Source of the DNA: Thioalkalivibrio sp. ALE14
GTDB lineage: Bacteria; Pseudomonadota; Gammaproteobacteria; Ectothiorhodospirales; Ectothiorhodospiraceae
Assembly: GCF_000376845.1 (NCBI RefSeq)
Contig: NZ_AQXY01000027.1
Span: 62,001 to 126,000 of the forward strand
Reading direction: 5' to 3'
Length of the DNA stretch: 64,000 nucleotides
Positions 19,505 to 30,574 of the stretch are shown one piece after another. Made by a program: the position numbers and the translations under genes. Each line of letters begins with the position of its first letter. Position 1 is the stretch's first letter. The notes under the pieces were generated by a model, which worked only from the letters and a program-made list of their open reading frames with translations, was not told where the DNA came from and ran no database searches.

Positions 19505-20266
19505 ATGCCGCTCGAGGTACGTGCCGCACCCGGTCACGAGACGGAAGCCGAGCGATTGCGCGAGGCACTGGCCGGCTATCACCACGAAGGCGAGGCCGAA
19601 CTGGTGCTGGAGGCTGGAGACCACGGCCTCCAGCTGATTCGTGCCGACCTCCAGCCGCCACTGCGGCTGCACCTCGACTTTGCTGCCGGCCGCCAGGGCT
19701 ATCGCCTTGCCCATGCCGGCCATCAGCGCGAAGGACTGATCCGGGCATTCGGCAAGCTGCCGCGCGACGGACACGTACTGGATGCCTCCGCCGGCCTCGG
19801 CCGAGATTCCCTGCTGCTGGCCGCACACGGCTTTCGCGTGACCGCCTGGGAACGCCATCCGGTGGTCTACCACCTGCTGGACGACGCGCTGGCGCGCGCG
19901 GCCCACAGCCCGGAACTCGCGGCCATCATCCGCCGTATCGCCCTCCTCGAGGGACCGGCCACCCCGGCGGATGTCACCCCGCCCGCGATGGCGGCCGTAT
20001 TCGATCCGATGTTCCCCGAACGCACCAAGCGCGCGGCGGTGAAAAAGGACATGCAGCTGATCCAGGCGCTGATGCCCGACGCGGCCGACCCGGATGCCGA
20101 ACAGACCCTGGCCCGCTTGCGTGGTCACGTGGAGCGTCGCGTCATCGTGAAACGCCCGCTGCATGCCCCGGCACTCGGCCCGGACACGCCCCAGGCGAGC
20201 GTGAAGGGCAAGAGCGTTCGCTTCGACCTCTACCCCGCGACCGGAACGGACCGAAAGGCGGGCTAG
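19505..20266 (+). CDS. rsmJ: 16S rRNA (guanine1516-N2)-methyltransferase RsmJ
   Basis: 253-residue SAM-dependent rRNA methyltransferase. Motif I is LDASAGLGRDSLLLA, the catalytic motif DPMFPERTKRAAVKKDM and the C-terminal VKGKSVRFDLYP segment are characteristic of RsmJ (YhiQ), which methylates G1516 of 16S rRNA. It is the last gene of the dehydrogenase-slyX-rsmJ set and converges on the Rieske-like gene 6 bases away. Confidence 0.93.
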   Translation: MPLEVRAAPGHETEAERLREALAGYHHEGEAELVLEAGDHGLQLIRADLQPPLRLHLDFAAGRQGYRLAHAGHQREGLIRAFGKLPRDGHVLDASAGLGRDSLLLAAHGFRVTAWERHPVVYHLLDDALARAAHSPELAAIIRRIALLEGPATPADVTPPAMAAVFDPMFPERTKRAAVKKDMQLIQALMPDAADPDAEQTLARLRGHVERRVIVKRPLHAPALGPDTPQASVKGKSVRFDLYPATGTDRKAG

Positions 20267-20272
20267 CGCACG

Positions 20273-20833
20273 TCAGGGATCGCCGACGATCAACCGGTCC
20301 TCACCCACCAGACGGTAATCCGGGATCGGCAGATTGCGCCGGGCGGACTGCCCGGCATAGACCCGTCCAGCCCCGTCGTAACGCCCGCCGCGGCAGCGGT
20401 CGACCAATCCGCCGCTCCAGCCTTCGGCATCATCCGGGTGTACCAGATCCAGTTCGCAACCCAGATCCGTACTCTCGCCGATGACCACCAGCCATTCCGG
20501 CCGGAAACTGCGCAGCGGCAACTCCAGCCCGTCCGGTTGCTGGCCCCGGCGCGCGGCCGGATCCACCAGCTCGTCATCGTCCGCCAGGGCGGCCTGCCAG
20601 GCGGCATCACGATGAACCACCAGCACATGCCGGTTCCCATGGATGAACCGCCCCGCCTCGCCCGGGGCGATTTCCGCAAGATCCACCCGAAGCGTCTCGC
20701 CGCGGGTATCCACTGATCCGGAAAACGCGTACCGCAGCATCACCCCCACCAGCAGCAAGGCGGCTCCCAGCACCATCAGCTTTATGAGCGCGCGAATCCG
20801 CACCCGCGCCAGTGAATCGTTCCCGACTTGCAC
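20273..20833 (-). CDS. Rieske-like membrane protein lacking cluster ligands
   Basis: 186 residues: one N-terminal membrane helix (about 16-36), then a soluble domain resembling the C-terminal part of PetA-type Rieske proteins (GRYDGAGRVYAGQSARRNLP). Aligned to the Rieske motifs CTHLGC and CPCHGS, the sequence reads STDLGC and DRCRGG. All four cluster ligands are replaced (S121, D123, D145, R148) while both cysteines of the conserved disulfide are kept (C126, C147). A [2Fe-2S] cluster is unlikely. GTG start with GGAG eight bases upstream. Function unknown. Confidence 0.75.
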   Translation of the reverse strand: MQVGNDSLARVRIRALIKLMVLGAALLLVGVMLRYAFSGSVDTRGETLRVDLAEIAPGEAGRFIHGNRHVLVVHRDAAWQAALADDDELVDPAARRGQQPDGLELPLRSFRPEWLVVIGESTDLGCELDLVHPDDAEGWSGGLVDRCRGGRYDGAGRVYAGQSARRNLPIPDYRLVGEDRLIVGDP

Positions 20834-20907
20834 CCGTGATCTCCGTTTCCCTCGCCAACCGGCGAAAACGCTTTGCCTGAGCCCAACTCACCCCTACACT
20901 AGGCGGC

Positions 20908-21243
20908 ATGAGAGGACCCAACCGTTCCAACCGCACCTATGTCGGCCTGTACAACGACATGTACGCCGGCATGACCCCCATCGGCAATTTCATCCGCGAT
21001 GCCTGGGTATTCGGCATCCTCCCGGAGACCGAAACCTGTGATGGCTGGGATGTCTCGCGCATCCAGATGCTGCACGACCAGGTCAACGCCGAATGGGACA
21101 AATACGACCTGCGCATCGGCAACCTGCCGCCGGAACTGCGCGAACGCCACGAACGCATCCACCAGGAAGCGATCGAACGCGCCCGCGAACACGGCTGGGT
21201 CCCCGGGCAGGACATCGACAGCGAGATGGGCGACGACGCCTGA
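20908..21243 (+). CDS. Uncharacterised small acidic protein
   Basis: 111 residues, soluble, rich in Glu and Asp, with an aromatic N-terminal part (RTYVGLYNDMYAGMTPIGNF, DAWVFGILPETE) and a helical second half. I do not recognise the family. It begins 74 bases from the divergent Rieske-like gene and its stop overlaps the DUF423 start, so the two are probably co-translated. Codon use and composition match real genes around it. Confidence 0.7.
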   Translation: MRGPNRSNRTYVGLYNDMYAGMTPIGNFIRDAWVFGILPETETCDGWDVSRIQMLHDQVNAEWDKYDLRIGNLPPELRERHERIHQEAIERAREHGWVPGQDIDSEMGDDA

Positions 21244-21629
21244 TGATCGGTGGCGAACCCCTGATTCGTCCCCTGATCGTCATCGCCGCCCTGCTGGGCG
21301 GAATCGCGGTCGTCCTCGGTGCCTTCGGGGCCCACGCCCTCCAGGAACGCCTCTCGGAGCACGCGCTGGCAACCTGGCACACGGGGGTCCAGTATCACTT
21401 TGTCCACGCCCTGGCCCTGTTGCTGGTGGCCGCGCTGTGGGCGCACCTGGCCAACGGCTGGGCCGCGGCCAGTGCCGTCGCGTTCGTCATCGGCATCCTG
21501 CTGTTCTCGGGCAGCCTGTATGCCCTCGCACTCGGCGCTCCCCGCATCCTCGGGGCCATCGCCCCGCTGGGCGGGACGGCCTTTATCCTCGGCTGGGCGG
21601 GGTTGGCCATTGCCGCCTGGCGCGGCTGA
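21243..21629 (+). CDS. DUF423 family small membrane protein
   Basis: 128 residues with four hydrophobic segments. LGAFGAHAL and WHTGVQYHFVHALAL are signature stretches of DUF423 (YgdD-like) proteins, whose role is unknown. The ATG at 21243 overlaps the stop of the preceding gene (TGATG). Confidence 0.9.
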   Translation: MIGGEPLIRPLIVIAALLGGIAVVLGAFGAHALQERLSEHALATWHTGVQYHFVHALALLLVAALWAHLANGWAAASAVAFVIGILLFSGSLYALALGAPRILGAIAPLGGTAFILGWAGLAIAAWRG

Positions 21630-21637
21630 CCTATAAT
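21610..21637 (+). promoter_or_regulatory. Possible promoter of cyaY
   Basis: TTGCCG, 16-bp spacer, TATAAT at 21632-21637, overlapping the end of the DUF423 gene and 46 bases upstream of the cyaY ATG. Confidence 0.5.
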
Positions 21638-21682
21638 CGCGCCCTGCCAGACCCCAACCTTCACGACCGGATCGAGCGCCCC

Positions 21683-22006
21683 ATGAGCCAGACCTCCTTC
21701 GCCGTATTCGCCGAGAAAACCCTCGACGACATCCAGACCCGCCTGAGCGACCAGAGCGCACTGGACGACCTGGACATCGACCTGATCGACGGGGTGATGA
21801 CGATCGAATTCGACGACGGCGCGCAAGTGATCCTGAACCGCCAGGAGGCCGCCCAGCAGATCTGGCTGTCCTCGCCCGAGGGGCCGGCGCACTTCGGTTA
21901 CTCCGAGGACGAAGGCGCCTGGATCGATGACCGCAATGGCGAAGACCTGCACGCGACCCTGGTGCGCGTGATCGAACAGAAACTGGGCGTTCCGGTCGAG
22001 CTCTGA
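21683..22006 (+). CDS. cyaY: Frataxin-like iron-sulfur assembly protein CyaY
   Basis: 107-residue bacterial frataxin. The acidic first helix (LDDLDIDLIDG), then VMTIEFDDGAQVILNRQEAAQQIWLSS and the GPAHFGY segment match CyaY, which binds iron and tunes the cysteine desulfurase IscS during Fe-S assembly. A candidate promoter lies directly upstream. Confidence 0.95.
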   Translation: MSQTSFAVFAEKTLDDIQTRLSDQSALDDLDIDLIDGVMTIEFDDGAQVILNRQEAAQQIWLSSPEGPAHFGYSEDEGAWIDDRNGEDLHATLVRVIEQKLGVPVEL

Positions 22007-22020
22007 GCCCGCACCCGCTG

Positions 22021-22035
22021 GATCAGTGTTTCCCT
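22021..22035 (-). repeat. Solo end of the 1612-type repeat
   Basis: Minus strand AGGGAAACACTGATC, identical to the first 15 bases of copies A and D, without the body of the element. Its AG completes the TAG stop of the 140-residue gene on the same strand. Confidence 0.75.
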
Positions 22036-22456
22036 AATCCGCTTTTCCCGACCCTTTTTTCGGTTCGTCCTGGCCCGCCGCCGCGCGCTCGTCCGCGGTC
22101 GGCGGCTCGTCTTCAAGGGCGCGCAGATGCGCCTCGACTTCCGCCAGCACGGGGTGGGGTTTGTCCTGCTCCAGTGCCACGTCGATCGCCCTTAACGCCT
22201 CCACCGCCTGCGGATCCCCGCGCAATGGCATGCGCGCGACGCCCAGCGCCAGCATGCGGAACTGGCGAAACACCAGGTAGCTGACGGTCGCCACCACCAG
22301 CGCGCCCCACATGTTGTCCTGGAACCACAGCCACACGGCTGCTCCGTAACCCCCGAAGGTCAGTACGAAGATCCCCAGCGCGACGCGATGGGATCGGGCG
22401 ACGATGCCTTCCAGCACCTCGCGGTTGCGGATTACGAAGTCACGTTCGAAATGCAA
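22034..22456 (-). CDS. Uncharacterised two-helix membrane protein
   Basis: 140 residues; two hydrophobic segments (VALGIFVLTFGGYGAAVWLW and ALVVATVSYLVFRQF), then a charged cytoplasmic C-terminus rich in Glu, Asp and Ala. I do not recognise the family. TTG start with AAGGA upstream. It lies 29 bases downstream of the SoxW-like gene on the same strand. The TAG stop is formed by the solo repeat end. Confidence 0.65.
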   Translation of the reverse strand: MHFERDFVIRNREVLEGIVARSHRVALGIFVLTFGGYGAAVWLWFQDNMWGALVVATVSYLVFRQFRMLALGVARMPLRGDPQAVEALRAIDVALEQDKPHPVLAEVEAHLRALEDEPPTADERAAAGQDEPKKGSGKAD

Positions 22457-22485
22457 GGGAACAGTTCCTTGGGTCGTGTGCGGGC

Positions 22486-23556
22486 TCAGGGACGCGGCGG
22501 TTGCTGGGCACGCCAGCGCTCGAAGGTCGGGTAGTCCTCGTAGCCCCGAGTCAGCACGTAGTCCATCACGTTGCGCAGTCGGTTCAGGTGCACGACGGAG
22601 TCGATGCGGATGATCTCCTCGCCCTGCTCATCGAAGAAGATCAGGGTCGGCGCCCAGTGTACATCCAGTCGCGCCGCCCATTCCTTCGGATTCGTGCGTT
22701 CACCAGCGGGCGTCAGTACCGGGGTATCGGCATCGTCGGCATCCAGCTGCACGGCGTCAATCAGCGCGATGCGTTCCAGCACCTCGTCCTGCTGCAGGGG
22801 CTCGGAATGCAGGATATCGCAGGCGTGACAGGCCTCGCGCTCGAAGAACACCACCAGCGGACGATCGGCCGGGATCCGGCTGCGGTCCAGCGCATATGGT
22901 GGATTGACAAAGAAGTCGCGTTCGTTGATGTCGTCCAGATCGAATTTCGGCGGCGGGTTTGCGCGTTCCAGATAGGTGCGGAAGCTCATATCGCGGTCGT
23001 GACGGTCGATCACGTACTCCAGCAACGCCCGGAAACGGTACGGAGGGTAGTAGCCGCGCATCTGGTGAATCCGCTCGCCATCCTCGTCGTAAAAGGCGAT
23101 CGAGGGCGTGAAGTTGAGCCGCTGTTCGGCCGCGTAGCGCCGCTCCATCCAGGTCTCGCCGTCCAGATCGGTGACCTCGCGCGTCCCCAGCGCATCGATG
23201 GCGACGACATTGAAATGCGACGCCAGATAGTCGCGGATATCGTCCTGCGCGAAATTCTTGTCGAACAGCGCCTCGCAGTAGGGACAGTCATCCATGCCGA
23301 AGTAGACGGCCAGTCCCATCTTGCCCTCGGCCACCGCGTCTTCCAGGTCCTCGCGCAGGTCCAGGAAACTCAGTTCGAACCAGTCCGGTGTATGCAGCCC
23401 GATGTGCCGTGGTGTGTCATCGAAGCGCAAATCCTCCTCGAACGAATCCGACCACGCCGGGGTCGGCAACAGCACCAGGGCGAGACAGGCGAGCCATGCC
23501 ATGGCGGCCCAGCGAAAGCGGTTGGGATAACGGGTATCGTTCACTTGGCGCGCCAA
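22486..23556 (-). CDS. Periplasmic protein with two thioredoxin-like domains (SoxW-like)
   Basis: 356 residues. A signal peptide ends near PAWS (36). Two thioredoxin folds follow, each with a CxxC: CPYC at 91-94 and CHAC at 243-246. Each has the cis-Pro context (TPSIAFYDEDG and APTLIFFDEQG). Both domains are of the SoxW/thioredoxin-like type found in sulfur oxidisers; a role in thiol redox in the periplasm is inferred. The start is uncertain: TTG 23556 as given, GTG 23544 possible. It follows serS by 14 bases. Confidence 0.75.
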   Translation of the reverse strand: MARQVNDTRYPNRFRWAAMAWLACLALVLLPTPAWSDSFEEDLRFDDTPRHIGLHTPDWFELSFLDLREDLEDAVAEGKMGLAVYFGMDDCPYCEALFDKNFAQDDIRDYLASHFNVVAIDALGTREVTDLDGETWMERRYAAEQRLNFTPSIAFYDEDGERIHQMRGYYPPYRFRALLEYVIDRHDRDMSFRTYLERANPPPKFDLDDINERDFFVNPPYALDRSRIPADRPLVVFFEREACHACDILHSEPLQQDEVLERIALIDAVQLDADDADTPVLTPAGERTNPKEWAARLDVHWAPTLIFFDEQGEEIIRIDSVVHLNRLRNVMDYVLTRGYEDYPTFERWRAQQPPRP

Positions 23557-23570
23557 ATCGAAAGGGCCTG

Positions 23571-24962
<1,392 letters not shown>

Positions 24963-25376
24963 TCACGAAGCCAGGGGCCCGACGCCGAACACCCAGCGTG
25001 CCCCGTACAGCCCGGCCGCCGCGGCCAGGACGCAGGTCAGCAGGCTGGCGAACATGTAGCCCAGGGCACGCCCCCAGGCGCCGGTATCCATCATGTGGAC
25101 CACCTCCAGCGAGAAGGTAGAGAACGTCGTGAAGCCCCCCAGAACCCCGACCACCAGCAACAGCCGCCACGCGGGATGCAGTTCCATCCGTTCCACCAGG
25201 AGCACGGCGAGTACGCCGATCAGGAACGAGCCAAGGATGTTGATGCCGAGGGTCCCCCACGGGAAGGCGCGACCAAACTGCGCCACCATCCACTCCTGCA
25301 TGCCCAGCCGGAGCGCGGAGCCCAGCGCCCCGCCAACCGCCACGGCCAGGTAGGAACCCATTCCAATGCCCATCAT
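24963..25376 (-). CDS. crcB: Fluoride exporter CrcB/Fluc
   Basis: 137 residues, four membrane helices. GGALGSALR, INILGSFLIG and GGFTTFSTFSLE are the conserved Fluc motifs for F- permeation and the central Na site. It works as an antiparallel dimer in the inner membrane. No fluoride riboswitch motif could be recognised in the 78-base gap to glcD. ATG ATG start, so 25373 is the alternative. Confidence 0.93.
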   Translation of the reverse strand: MMGIGMGSYLAVAVGGALGSALRLGMQEWMVAQFGRAFPWGTLGINILGSFLIGVLAVLLVERMELHPAWRLLLVVGVLGGFTTFSTFSLEVVHMMDTGAWGRALGYMFASLLTCVLAAAAGLYGARWVFGVGPLAS

Positions 25377-25454
25377 CCGGCCCCGCTCGCAAAAAGGGCC
25401 TACAGTTTATGCGATCACGTCGCGTGTACCCAGCAGACCCCTACCATCGAACCC

Positions 25455-26951
25455 ATGAGCGCGAACGCTTCCATCGCCCCAACCGAGACCGCCACGCAGG
25501 CACTCGCCGCGGTCATCGAGGCCCTGACAGCCGAGCTGCCGCCCAATGCCCTGGTCATCGAGGCGGCGGAACGCCGGGCCTACGAGTGCGACGGGCTATC
25601 TGCCTACCGGCAGGTCCCGGGTGCCGTGGCACTCCCACGGACCCGGGACGAACTCCTGACCTGCCTGCGCATCTGCCGCGAACACGGCGTGCCAATCATC
25701 CCGCGCGGCGCAGGCACCGGGCTGTCCGGCGGTGCCCTGCCCAGCGAGACGGGCCTGCTACTGTCCATGGCCCGCTTCAATCGCATCCTCGAGATCGACC
25801 CGGACAACCGCTGCGCGGTGGTCCAGCCCGGCGTGCGCAACCTCGCCATCTCCGAGGCCGCCGCTCCCCAGGGGCTGTACTACGCACCCGACCCTTCGTC
25901 ACAGATCGCCTGCTCCATCGGGGGCAACGTGGCCGAGAATGCCGGCGGCGTGCATTGCCTGAAATACGGCCTCACGGTGCACAACGTGATCGGGCTGGAG
26001 CTCGTCACCCTGGACGGCGAGACCATCCGGCTCGGTGGCAAGACGCTGGATACCGCGGGCCTGGATCTACTCGCCTTCATGATCGGTTCGGAGGGCATGC
26101 TGGGCATCGTGACCGAGGTCACCGTGCGGCTGCTGCCGCGCCCCGAGCGGACCCAGGTCCTGCTGGCCAGCTTTGACGACGTTGAATCCGCCGGCCGCGC
26201 GGTGGCCGGAATCATCGCCGCCGGCCTGATCCCCGCCGGGCTCGAGATGATGGACAACGCGGCCATCCGTGCCGCCGAGGACTTCGTCCACGCCGGCTAT
26301 CCGGTCGACGCGGCCGCCATCCTGTTGTGCGAACTCGACGGGACCAATGCCGAGGTCTCCGAGGACATCATGGTGGTGCGCCAGAAGCTGCTGGATCTGG
26401 GGGCGACCGAGGTACGCACCGCCCGCGATGATGCCGAACGCGCACGCTTCTGGGCCGGCCGCAAGGCGGCCTTCCCCGCCGCCGGCCGCATCTCGCCGGA
26501 CTACTACTGCATGGACGGCACCATCCCCCGCCACCAGCTCGGGACCGTGCTGGAACGCATCAATGCCCTGTCCCGCGAGCACGGCCTGGGGGTCTGCAAC
26601 GTCTTCCACGCCGGCGACGGCAACCTGCACCCGCTGATCCTGTACGACGCCAACCAGCCCGGACAGCTGGAGACCGCCGAGGCCTTCGGCCAGCAGATCC
26701 TCGAGCTGTGCGTGGAAGTCGGTGGCACCGTTACCGGGGAGCACGGCGTCGGCGTGGAGAAGCTGGACGGCATGTGCGTGCAGTTCGCCGCGCCGGAACT
26801 CGAACAGTTTCATAACCTGCGCCGGGCCTTCGACCCGCTGGGCCTGCTGAATCCCGGCAAGGCCGTTCCCACCCTGAGCCGGTGCGCCGAATTCGGGCGC
26901 CAGCACGTGCACGGCGGGCAGTTGCCCCACCCCGATCTGCCTCGCCTGTAG
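25455..26951 (+). CDS. glcD: FAD-linked glycolate/lactate oxidase subunit GlcD
   Basis: 498 residues, the same length as E. coli GlcD (499). The FAD-binding PCMH domain has PRGAGTGLSGGALP and GGNVAENAGGVHCLKYG; the C-terminal FAD-linked oxidase domain includes FHAGDGNLHPL and TGEHGVGVEK. It oxidises glycolate or a similar 2-hydroxyacid. The partners GlcE and GlcF are not next to it; a cyclase gene follows after about 150 bp. An earlier in-frame start would extend over crcB and is rejected. Confidence 0.9.
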   Translation: MSANASIAPTETATQALAAVIEALTAELPPNALVIEAAERRAYECDGLSAYRQVPGAVALPRTRDELLTCLRICREHGVPIIPRGAGTGLSGGALPSETGLLLSMARFNRILEIDPDNRCAVVQPGVRNLAISEAAAPQGLYYAPDPSSQIACSIGGNVAENAGGVHCLKYGLTVHNVIGLELVTLDGETIRLGGKTLDTAGLDLLAFMIGSEGMLGIVTEVTVRLLPRPERTQVLLASFDDVESAGRAVAGIIAAGLIPAGLEMMDNAAIRAAEDFVHAGYPVDAAAILLCELDGTNAEVSEDIMVVRQKLLDLGATEVRTARDDAERARFWAGRKAAFPAAGRISPDYYCMDGTIPRHQLGTVLERINALSREHGLGVCNVFHAGDGNLHPLILYDANQPGQLETAEAFGQQILELCVEVGGTVTGEHGVGVEKLDGMCVQFAAPELEQFHNLRRAFDPLGLLNPGKAVPTLSRCAEFGRQHVHGGQLPHPDLPRL

Positions 26952-27101
26952 CATGGCGGACCCGACCGAACCGAACGCGCGTCCCGCCCGCCCGGAGCCA
27001 CCCTTGCGACCGCGCTGGCAGACGAGTTCTCCGGCGCCGTCGACGCCACCCAGCCCACTCAAGCGGGCGCCTGCACCCGCCGCTTCTCGACCGAACGTCC
27101 C

Positions 27102-28073
27102 ATGGCCCGAACCTTCGACACAACCGATACCAACCCCTCCCCGTTCAACCTGGGCGTCGATCACACCCTGAAGCTGCTGCACCGGATCGCGCCGCTGGAC
27201 GTCTGGATGCTCACCCGCATCGAGGACAACGAGCAGATCGTGGTGCGCGCCGATGACCATGGCTACGGCATCGAGGCGGGCACCGCCTTTGACTGGGGCA
27301 ATTCCTTCTGTATCCGCATGCTCGCGGAACGCGGGCCGCGCATCGCCCCGGACGTACAGCAAATCCCCGCCTACCGGGAAGCACTCGCCGCCCAGACGGA
27401 TCCGCCCGCCATCGGCAGCTACATCGGGTTCCCGGTCCACGAACGCGAGTACGGCATGTATGGCGTACTCTGTGCGATGCACCCCGAGCCCGTAGTCGCG
27501 GACATCGAATCCCATACCGAGGCGATCGAATCCGCGGTGCAGGTGATCGAGGCCCTCCTCCGTCAGCGCCGCCAGATCGACGAACTCGAACGCGAGCGCG
27601 AAGCCCTGAAACTCGAGGCCTACAACGACGCCCTGACCGGTGCCCGCAACCGGCGTGGCTGGCAGATCGCCCTCCACGCCGAGGAGCAACGCTGCCTCGA
27701 TCACAGCCTCCCGGCGGGCATCATCGCCCTGGACCTGGACCACCTGAAGGCGATCAACGATCAGGAGGGGCATGACGCCGGCGACCGGTTGATTGCGGCC
27801 GCCGGGGCCGCCCTGCGGGACGCAACCCGCGAGATCGACACCGTCGCCCGCCTGGGGGGCGACGAATTCGCTGTCCTGCTGCCGGAAACGCCGGCCGACA
27901 ACCTGCCGGAAATCGCCAGCCGGCTGCGCACGGCCCTGGAGACCGCCGGGGTGGCCGCCTCCATCGGCTTCGCCTGCCGCACCGTCAGCGGCTCCCTGGA
28001 GCAGGCGCAGACCAACGCCGATGCGGCCATGTATGCCGACAAGCGCCAGCGCCGCGATTCGCCCACCTCCTGA
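27102..28073 (+). CDS. GAF-GGDEF diguanylate cyclase
   Basis: 323 residues: a GAF sensor domain (about 10-150), a short helical linker, then a GGDEF domain with the active-site motif LGGDEFAVL near 246 and an intact inhibitory I-site REID five residues before it. It should make cyclic di-GMP with product inhibition. No membrane helices or EAL domain. The 150 bases between glcD and this gene contain no gene I can support. Confidence 0.9.
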   Translation: MARTFDTTDTNPSPFNLGVDHTLKLLHRIAPLDVWMLTRIEDNEQIVVRADDHGYGIEAGTAFDWGNSFCIRMLAERGPRIAPDVQQIPAYREALAAQTDPPAIGSYIGFPVHEREYGMYGVLCAMHPEPVVADIESHTEAIESAVQVIEALLRQRRQIDELEREREALKLEAYNDALTGARNRRGWQIALHAEEQRCLDHSLPAGIIALDLDHLKAINDQEGHDAGDRLIAAAGAALRDATREIDTVARLGGDEFAVLLPETPADNLPEIASRLRTALETAGVAASIGFACRTVSGSLEQAQTNADAAMYADKRQRRDSPTS

Positions 28074-28241
28074 ACACGCCAATCTCACGCGAATCCAGCA
28101 TACCGCCCTTCCTTTGAAGGCTCGTCGCGAAGGAACCCGACGACTTCCCGGTTCGGCCCGATTCCCGCTGCCGGAGGGCCGCCTTTGGTTTACCATTGCG
28201 ATATCCGCATCCGGACGACCCCTTTCCCACGAGGCCGTTTC

Positions 28242-29544
<1,303 letters not shown>

Positions 29545-29546
<2 letters not shown>

Positions 29547-29557
29547 GGAGACGCTGA
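29545..29557 (+). repeat. Solo end of the 39355-type repeat variant
   Basis: AGGGAGACGCTGA, identical to the first 13 bases of copy B, with AATCGG following as in B after a short gap. Its first two bases complete the gltA TAG stop. No element body is attached. Confidence 0.7.
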
Positions 29558-29571
29558 ATCGGGACTGTTCG

Positions 29572-30075
29572 TTACCGCCGGGCGCGGAAAAACCGGCGTA
29601 ACTGATCCCCGGCCGCGTCCGCGAGGACCCCACCCGTCACCTCGATGCGGTGATTGTGTGCCGGGTGGTCAATAAGGTTCACAGCGCTCCCGGCCGCCCC
29701 GGTCCGCGGATCGCTCGCGCCGAAGACCAGGCGGGCCACCCGGGCGTGGATCATGGCCCCGGCGCACATGCTGCAAGGCTCCAGGGTGACGTACAGCGTC
29801 GTGCCCGGCAGGCGGTAGTTCTGCAGGCGCTGCCCCGCCGCGCGCAGCGCGCGGACCTCGGCGTGGGCGGTTGGATCATGCGCCTCGATGGGGGCGTTGT
29901 GGCACGCCGCGAGGCAGGACCCATCCGCCGCGACAATAAGCGCGCCAACCGGAACCTCGCCCGCTTCCGCCGCTCGCTCGGCCTCCTCCAGGGCCCGCCC
30001 CATCCAGAATTCGTCGGCCCCCGGCTGCTCCGGGCGGGGCCCGTCGACCCCGGCGAGCGCCTCGCTACTGTCCAC
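29572..30075 (-). CDS. tadA: tRNA adenosine(34) deaminase TadA
   Basis: 167-residue zinc deaminase making inosine at the wobble position of tRNA-Arg(ACG). The zinc motifs are HAEVRAL and PCSMCAGAM. The GTG start at 30075 overlaps the end of the glutathione peroxidase gene by 11 bases; ATG 30003 would cut off a segment that TadA proteins normally have. Last gene of the six-gene operon that starts with the MlaE-like permease. Confidence 0.93.
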   Translation of the reverse strand: MDSSEALAGVDGPRPEQPGADEFWMGRALEEAERAAEAGEVPVGALIVAADGSCLAACHNAPIEAHDPTAHAEVRALRAAGQRLQNYRLPGTTLYVTLEPCSMCAGAMIHARVARLVFGASDPRTGAAGSAVNLIDHPAHNHRIEVTGGVLADAAGDQLRRFFRARR

Positions 30076-30574
30076 GGTCGCTACGCGGATCGGGCTCGGC
30101 CAGGGCCGCCTCTATGGCAACGGCCAGGTCGCCCGGCTTTTTCTGCGGGGCGAAGCGGTCAATCACCCGGCCGTCGCGGCCGACCAGGAACTTGGTGAAG
30201 TTCCACTTGATCCCCTGCGTGCCCAGGGCACCCGGCGCCTGCACCTTCAGGTGCCGGTAAAGCGGATGCGCAGCATCGCCATTCACCTCGACCTTCGCGA
30301 ACACCGGGAACGAGGCCCCGAACTTCACGCCGCAGGCCCGAATCTGGTCCGCATCCCCCGGTTCCTGCCCGCCGAACTGGTTGCAGGGAAAACCCAGCAC
30401 GCGGAATCCCCGGTCGCCGTAGCGCTCGTGCAGGGCCTGCAGGCCCTCGTACTGGGGCGTAAATCCGCATTCGCTCGCGACATTCACGATGAGCAGGACG
30501 TCACCCAGCCAGTCCGACAACGGCTGTTCGCCGCCACTGGGCAAAGGGGCTGAAAACTCGAAGACATCGGTCAT
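30065..30574 (-). CDS. Glutathione peroxidase (BtuE type)
   Basis: 169-residue thiol peroxidase. The peroxidatic Cys is in NVASECGFTPQY, with the GFPCNQFGGQEPG and KWNFTKFLV motifs supplying Gln and Trp of the catalytic tetrad. A Cys replaces the Sec of animal enzymes. It reduces hydroperoxides in the cytoplasm using thioredoxin or glutathione. Overlaps the upstream lipoprotein gene by 4 bases. Confidence 0.93.
   Translation of the reverse strand: MTDVFEFSAPLPSGGEQPLSDWLGDVLLIVNVASECGFTPQYEGLQALHERYGDRGFRVLGFPCNQFGGQEPGDADQIRACGVKFGASFPVFAKVEVNGDAAHPLYRHLKVQAPGALGTQGIKWNFTKFLVGRDGRVIDRFAPQKKPGDLAVAIEAALAEPDPRSDRGQ

Noticed and set aside
25377-25454. Fluoride riboswitch upstream of crcB
   Set aside because: The short gap lacks the conserved riboswitch core that I could recognise.
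26953-27171. 72-codon Pro-rich frame after glcD
   Set aside because: Overlaps the cyclase start in another frame and has a low-complexity composition; not a glcE remnant I can support.
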